From Azolla pinnata (lineage: Eukaryota; Streptophyta; Polypodiopsida; Salviniales; Salviniaceae), in assembly GCA_037176905.1 (NCBI GenBank), contig JBBBWG010026801.1:1-64000 (forward strand): a stretch of 64,000 bases of DNA, written 5' to 3'. A program made the position numbers and the translations under genes. The notes under the pieces were generated by a model that made no database searches, had not been told where the DNA came from, and saw nothing but the letters and a program-made list of their open reading frames with translations. Positions 58,301 to 64,000 of this stretch are shown here, in pieces (position 1 is the first letter of the stretch; each line of letters begins with the position of its first letter).

Positions 58301-61300
58301 TACAGATTACAACCATGAATGTCCTAAGCAAGAAATGCTAGCATACAAGTAGTGTTCAAAATAGTACCTCAACTTCAACTCGTGGTGTGTCACCAAATAG
58401 CAACTGTCGAGATTTCAAAGAGCTATCACCAAGTTTATGCAGCTTCAATGACGGGTCATACAAACATGGCATGTCAATGGGCATAGTTCTGTGAAGTGCA
58501 GGAAATTGTTGTTCAAATCTTATCTGCTTCTTACATACCAAATATGATATATGTGATTGCAAATCATGCACTTTCATTGTTTGTGACCCTATGCGATAGA
58601 TAGGAGCTTTTGTGAAGTGAGTGTTCCATTTCCAAGATAGCTCGTTGGGAGAAAGACTTGGTTCACTCTGTAGATTAGATTCTTTGAGGGCTGAAGTGCT
58701 AGATCCTGCAACAGACGTCTTCTCTGTTGTGCCAGGCACATCTTTAGGTTGACTATCAACACTTTTGTTCAGAGTATCTGGAATAGGAGTTGAGTTCAAT
58801 GCATAGTCTCTTTTGTGTTGCCAGATACATTCATCATTGTTGCATTTCCCACGATGTTCATACTTGCAAAGTGTCTTGTGTGGATCAACAATATATTTTG
58901 TCTTTAAAAATGAAGACAAGCTATCAACATGGACATTATGTGAGCTACATGCAGAGAGGGGACTCTCATATTTCAGGGGTTCGATTCTAATCATCTCATC
59001 TATATTGGAAAGAGAACTTTGTTGTTCCCAAGCTGCCATAGTCCTCTCCAAGGCAAAAGAAATTGAAGCATGGGTAAACAGCACTTCAAGACTTGACGAA
59101 GGCATGAAACTTTCTACAGCAAGTCTTACAGCAGTCTTAGTTCCCGGCACCTTTTCAGACTGTTTATCTTGCAATTCTTCAATTATATTCCTGCGAATTA
59201 CCAAATCTTCTAAATCTTTACATGTTTGTGTATCAAATGCTACAGAAGGGCTCTGGATGATACACAAAGCATATTCTGCAGAACTCTTTTGGTTTAAAAT
59301 GCCTTGAATGGCAGATACATGCGGCTTCTGCAGGCTAGTTTCTTTAAAACCAGCATCAACGACCTGGAACATGCAGGTTAGCATGAGAGTCGGAGGACAT
59401 GCACTTGAGCTTTGCACATCCAGAAAGATTGATACAGATGAGTGTATAAAGGTCTGATAGACTAACTTGTTCGTCTGTTCTCACCAGGGGTGAATGGACT
59501 GCCAGAGAATCAGCTGGTGGTTCCTGAGGGGCCTCCTTGTCAGCTGTCCACATCATTAATTTTTAATCAGAATGTAGTCAGAGTCTAGATTTAGTTGAAT
59601 TCCTATACATGATTATTCTACATATAAATCTAAAAGCGACTACATGATACTTGAAATAAATTTGGCTTGAAGACTATGAAAAAAATTGGGAGCAGGGAAG
59701 CATGCATTTTAATTTCAGCCACCCACCATGCCAGGCTAAAGGAATTGCACCTGGTAAGCATGAGTCTTGCCTAGTTGCATTAACACCTCTTTTCGTAGGA
59801 AGGAAGTCATTTGGTGAACCCACTGGTTCAGAAAATTTGATTAGATTTCTTTCATTTGAAGTTTCCTGGATTGTGCATTCTGCGACAGTGTGCATAATAC
59901 TTGGTGGAATTGTTTGAATGATTGACGAATCAGACTGAGAGCCTGTGATTAACTTTGCTAGTTTCACAATGTCTTTTGAATTAACATGGTCTCCATCAAC
60001 AAAATCCTGAAAGGCAGCACTAGTTTCCCTATTATCCAAATCTGTTGCAAAACTGGCAGAGCAGAAACCGTGATGGTAATGTTTATCCATTTCACAGGCA
60101 TAATTTTCTGCTAAATTTGAAGCAATCAGTGAGTCATCTGTTAGGGATTTGTATCCATCTGTATTTTCTCTGTTTAAATAACCAGATTCTGGGTCTGATT
60201 CATTTATCATAAATCCAGTCGGAATCTCAGGTTGAAGTTGTTTCGACATGGGTAGCAAACAAGAAATTTCTGAGGCATTGTTTCCAGGTTTACCCTGAAT
60301 CTCTACGTCTTTTACAGCAGCAGTTTTTGTCTGACTTGTTATTTGACCACTAGCATCTTTGATTTTGTCATTAGGATCATCTGTGCTCGGATGTTCATCA
60401 GAAGCTCCTGACACTACACAATCAGCTTTTTGATATATCTCTAAATCCTGGATTAAACCTGTTGCTTCTCCAGAAGCAGATCTACTATCCAAATCCATTT
60501 TGTGATCGGGTTGGGCAGTTCCGTGCTCCCTAGACCAAAGTGGTGTTTCTGACCTCTTAGAATTTCTGTCAGTATGAGAATAGATTGGTGAACTGAATGT
60601 AAGGAAAGTCCTCGCATCATGCTGAGCATGTAGACATGACTTGCTCGAGTACAGGTGTAACTCAGCTGCTTTGATTCGGTCAGCAAGGATCTCCCTTTTC
60701 TGGTAAAGCATCTCACAATTTATGTTAGCAGAACGAAGGGCTTCTTGTGCTTCTCGGTATTGCCTTCTTGCCAGTCGTTCCCGAACTTCACATCTTCGCC
60801 GATTTTGTTGTGCTGCTTCTAGTTCCTTGTCTATCATATCTTCTTCTTCTTGCCATTGCTGAAGTGTGTCATGATTGCACTTCAATCCTTTGTCGGAAAC
60901 CTCTGGAAATACATGCACATTAGAATTTTTTGTATGATCATCCAAAGCCCATTCAGGACCATTGGAAGATGTAGAAGTAGGTCCAAGGAAAACCATTTGC
61001 ATCCTTTCTTTGCCATCTGGAAATGGCAACCTATCCTCTTGAGCTTCATTAGAACCAGAAGTAGATATATGTAACGTCTTCCTAGTTTGCTCACCACAGG
61101 AATCATCAAAGTGTTGCGAAGTACAAATATTCTCAGTTGCTTTTCGGGGTGCAGTTTTCATCTGTGCAGATAGAAGTTCTTGAATGTTGCTCATATGGAA
61201 AGGTATCAAACAAGACCTGCTATTTTCAGCCCCAGCAGCATCCTGGAGGTAGCAACTTGTTTCGACATTCATTGCATCCCCAGTGTTACGCGTTATCAGG

Positions 61301-63210
61301 GGAATCCTTTCTTGAGGATCAAACTTCTTTTCTGGTGGTACAATGGTTGGCACAGCAAGCATAGGGTTCTAAGAAAGAAAAAAGCAGGTTTAGACAGCCT
61401 GAAACATATGTCATACATTAAAATGGAAAGCATGAATTATCTCCTACTCACCTCCATATTCTTTGAACTTTTCGGTGACAAATTCAGTGATTCTTGAGCA
61501 TCAGGAGGCTTAAAGAGATCTGATTCCATTGCCATAGAAGACGCTGCAAGTGTATCACAACTGCTCTTAGGCTCGACATATGTTTTCTGTGGAGGGCTTT
61601 CTCGTGCATTCGAAGGCATTTGTAGCAGAGACTTATACTGCTTTTGTTTCTTTTTAGCACTCGCTTCTCCTTCAAAAGCAGGAGAAGCTCTCTGTGATCT
61701 TTTACTTTCATCACGTTTACGTTTTGGGGTAGTGATTGCCATTATGTTTCCTGGATTTGTTGCAACACTTCCTAGAACCTGATCCCTTGTCACAACACTT
61801 GCATCACCAGTTACCAAAGGTGGTGCACTTGCTAGCACTTCCACATTCTCTGAAGGAGAGGGTTTGATAGTCTTGCTGATTAAAGCAGTTGTATCCGTTG
61901 TAGGGGCAGGCTTGCTATACATTGTTGTTTGTTCATGTGCCTCTACGGTGTGCCCCCTATCAAACTTTGAAGATGAATCATCTAAGTTATAAAGGGTTGC
62001 ATTCACTTGCGGTTTGGCATTAGCAGCCACTGCAATTTGGCCTACATCAGTTATGTTCTTTGCTTCACTATATACAGAGGAACCCAATTTAGCATTAGGC
62101 ACTGGGTATGGAATAGATATATCAGCATATCTTAGCTTTTTCAACATTAATCCATTGGAGGCTATATTTACTTGTGACTTAGCACCGGTAGACAAGTTTA
62201 CTGTTGCTTGACCCAACTCTAATCTGTTCTTATCTTCATTATCTACTGGGGAACCAAACCTAGAGTCAGCTGCTTGAGATGAAACAATCACATCTGTTGA
62301 AACTCGTTTTCTCAGCTGCAATTCACTTTCTTTCGCAGCGATTTGTTGCCGTAAACTCTCCAGTTCTACTGGTATCACTGGTGATGAGACTGATGTTGAA
62401 AGTTGTCTAGATTTGGTAGTTGATTTGGACAACATAGACCCTGGCAAACTTCCCACCTTTCCCTTTGTCCTTTCGAAGGCAGCAATCTGCTTCTTTACTC
62501 TGTCTATTTCAGATTTCAAATTTCCACCAGGAATACCTTGAAGTGGGATGCCATTAGCCCTTGATTTTATGTTTTCAGAGTTTTTAGTTTCTACCTGTCC
62601 TTGCTGTTGATCTCTATCACTATCACTGTCTTCATCGGAGAACTTTATTACAAGTGAATTATTTCTATCACCTTCAAGCTGAGATGGACTTGCAGTTCGT
62701 GGAATTTTCAAATTAGCTAGAAACACATCTGCTTCTTTGCGTACGCCTGCGGCTGTCAGTGGAGCACTAGGAATCCTTGAAGGCAATGATCCTGGTACCA
62801 TCCTTGAAGGACGTGGCGTATTCATGGTAGCACGATGTTGCTGAATGAACTTGGTGTCCTTCCTAAAGACCGTTGCTGCCTTTTTATTTGCTGAGAGGCC
62901 AGGTTAAAATCAATAACCATAATCGACAAAAAACCAGAAAAACTTAAAGTATTCAGTTTGGCCTACCATCACCATCATTTCCTTTGGTTGTTCCCAACAC
63001 TAATGGATTAACGATTTGCTTAGTGCCTGACTTATGGATTTGGGCTGGAGTGTTTGACGGAAAAGCAGAATAATTGACCGGGGGAAGAGCTTCCCTACTT
63101 CCACCTTCACAAGATTTAGTACTGAAAGGGTACTCTTCTTTCTGCTGGTTGGTTGTCTCAAAAGCTTCTTTGCATAAAGCCTCATCATCATGTAAATGAC
63201 GATGAGACAC
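55325..63210 (-). CDS. ZFC3H1: ZFC3H1-like nuclear RNA-decay factor, 8 exons in window, N-terminus missing
   Basis: A plant homolog of human ZFC3H1, which links the helicase MTR4 to polyadenylated nuclear RNA and the exosome (PAXT connection). Exons seen: 62967-63210, 61452-62890, 59727-61368, 59485-59543, 58368-59363, 58121-58225, 57656-57781, 55325-57250, in phase, giving 2178 aa. Order of parts: an acidic Ser patch (LVIKFSDEDSDSD); ELESLRQQIAAKESELQLR; a coiled coil (EEDMIDKELEAAQQNRRRCE and following); a C-x7-C-x4-C-x3-H zinc finger (CKYEHRGKCNNDECIWQH, near 58815-58868); and about 700 C-terminal residues of helical HAT/TPR-like repeats. The ATG at 62823 is internal, because the open frame continues upstream across a splice junction. 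At least one more 5' exon must lie beyond the right edge. Confidence 0.88.
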
Positions 63211-64000
63211 CTGAGATAACAGAGAACCTTATCAATGACCTAAGCAAGATATCAAGATAGAAGGTCCACAAGAGGTGGGCTCTTAATCTTAGCGATTTGG
63301 CTTTTTTAACGAATTAATATAGCTCTTAGAACAGCTTTCTCTGTTACGAATATATAATAATCCAGTACTCGGACTTAAATAGGAAATAGATGACTGCATC
63401 TACATTGATGCACGTTTTCATGACTTAATGGCCATTAAGTCGTGAAAACCAGAAACAGAAATCAGTATTCAAAATTAGAATGAACTCAACAAAGGCTGCT
63501 TTTCCATGCTTTCAACACTGACATTGAAGATTCCAAGTACATCAATGCGAGATAGCAAAAAGAAGTAGTCAAATAGATGCATCCCACAGACAAACTTATT
63601 ATGCATTACGAGAACACATTAATTCTGAGAAAATTTGAAAAAACAAGTTTGAAATGGATCATTAAAACATGTGAAGCACATTGAGCAAGAGTCAACTTTC
63701 AATAATTTTATAGGGATATCTGTACTCGGTAAGACTATTTTTCTGGTCTTCTGGAAATAATCACTTGGAAACCAAATGATGACTAGACCAGTTTGTTGGA
63801 GAGAGGTATGGCAATTGAGAAGCAAAAATCTGCAGATGAAAAACTGGAAATAGAATGTCCATCTCCATTTTCAAGAAAGAATACACAAAATGCAAATCGA
63901 ACTGTTGATAAACACAAATTGCAGCTTGCCTCTGAGGCAAGCCCAGAGAACAATAATACAATGTGGCCGTCAGACTGAATAACAAACATCAGAAAGGCCT
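63211..64000. other. Intron of the ZFC3H1-like gene running to the window edge
   Basis: The sequence up to the right edge shows no minus-strand exon. On the + strand, 63793-63978 holds an open, hydrophilic stretch of about 60 codons (EKQKSADEKLEIECPSPF), which could be an exon of an overlapping gene or chance. A TTTTCATGACTTAATGGCCATTAAGTCGTGAAAA palindrome-like segment lies near 63414-63448. Confidence 0.45.

Noticed and set aside
61437-62825. Apparent start codon and independent 462-aa gene (MNTPRPSR)
   Set aside because: The frame is open upstream to a CTCTCAG acceptor at 62891 and joins the exon 62967-63210 in phase, so this is an internal Met of the ZFC3H1-like protein.
1-64000. tRNA, rRNA, snoRNA or microRNA genes
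   Set aside because: I saw no cloverleaf with A/B boxes, no rRNA-like block, and no long hairpin that I could support by eye.

Overview
This is nuclear DNA from a land plant. The genes carry many GT-AG introns, and exons joined in phase recover complete plant-type proteins. Telomere-type AAACCCTAAA boxes lie near several 5' ends, and an intronless PLS-class pentatricopeptide gene is present. A full-length homolog of the axonemal dynein-associated protein DNAI7/CASC1 implies flagellated sperm, which excludes flowering plants and conifers. The PPR style and the abundance of microsatellites and minisatellites make me favour a fern or lycophyte. That last step is inference, and I cannot name a species.

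Layout. 1-5 kb: the 5' end of an LTR retrotransposon fossil running leftward out of the window, two minisatellites and a small membrane-protein ORF of unknown family. 5.8-14.2 kb (-): DNAI7/CASC1 homolog, 15 exons, 661 aa. 16.2-18.2 kb (-): penta-EF-hand calcium-binding protein (CML49/50 type), 5 exons. 19.9-21.7 kb (-): PLS-class PPR protein without introns. 24.7-27.0 kb (+): plant regulator with MAKR/DUF1645-like motifs, two exons, followed by a poly-G run and a 10-base assembly gap. 27-33.5 kb: repeat-rich and mostly gene-free, with an interstitial telomeric tract and a 57-bp minisatellite. 33.6-42.3 kb (-): codanin-1 homolog, 15 exons, 1511 aa, with a recognisable ASF1-binding B-domain-like motif. 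43.4-46.4 kb (-): cytosolic HSP90 ending MEEVD, with a heat-shock element upstream. 49.4-51.7 kb (-): peroxisome-division factor PEX11, 7 exons. 55.3-63.2 kb (-): ZFC3H1-like nuclear RNA-decay factor, 8 exons in the window, N-terminus beyond the right edge.

Seven of the eight well supported genes are on the minus strand. They belong to unrelated pathways (sperm axoneme, calcium signalling, organelle RNA, kinase regulation, histone supply, chaperone, peroxisome, RNA decay), so this is an ordinary gene neighbourhood and not a functional cluster. I found no new multi-gene system. The most useful leads are the plant codanin-1 with its predicted ASF1 contact, the sperm-lineage marker DNAI7, a 19-nt microexon, a probable GC-AG intron and several minisatellites with layered internal structure. 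Exon boundaries were read by eye. For the multi-exon genes (except the MAKR-like gene) the summed exon lengths keep phase throughout, which supports them.
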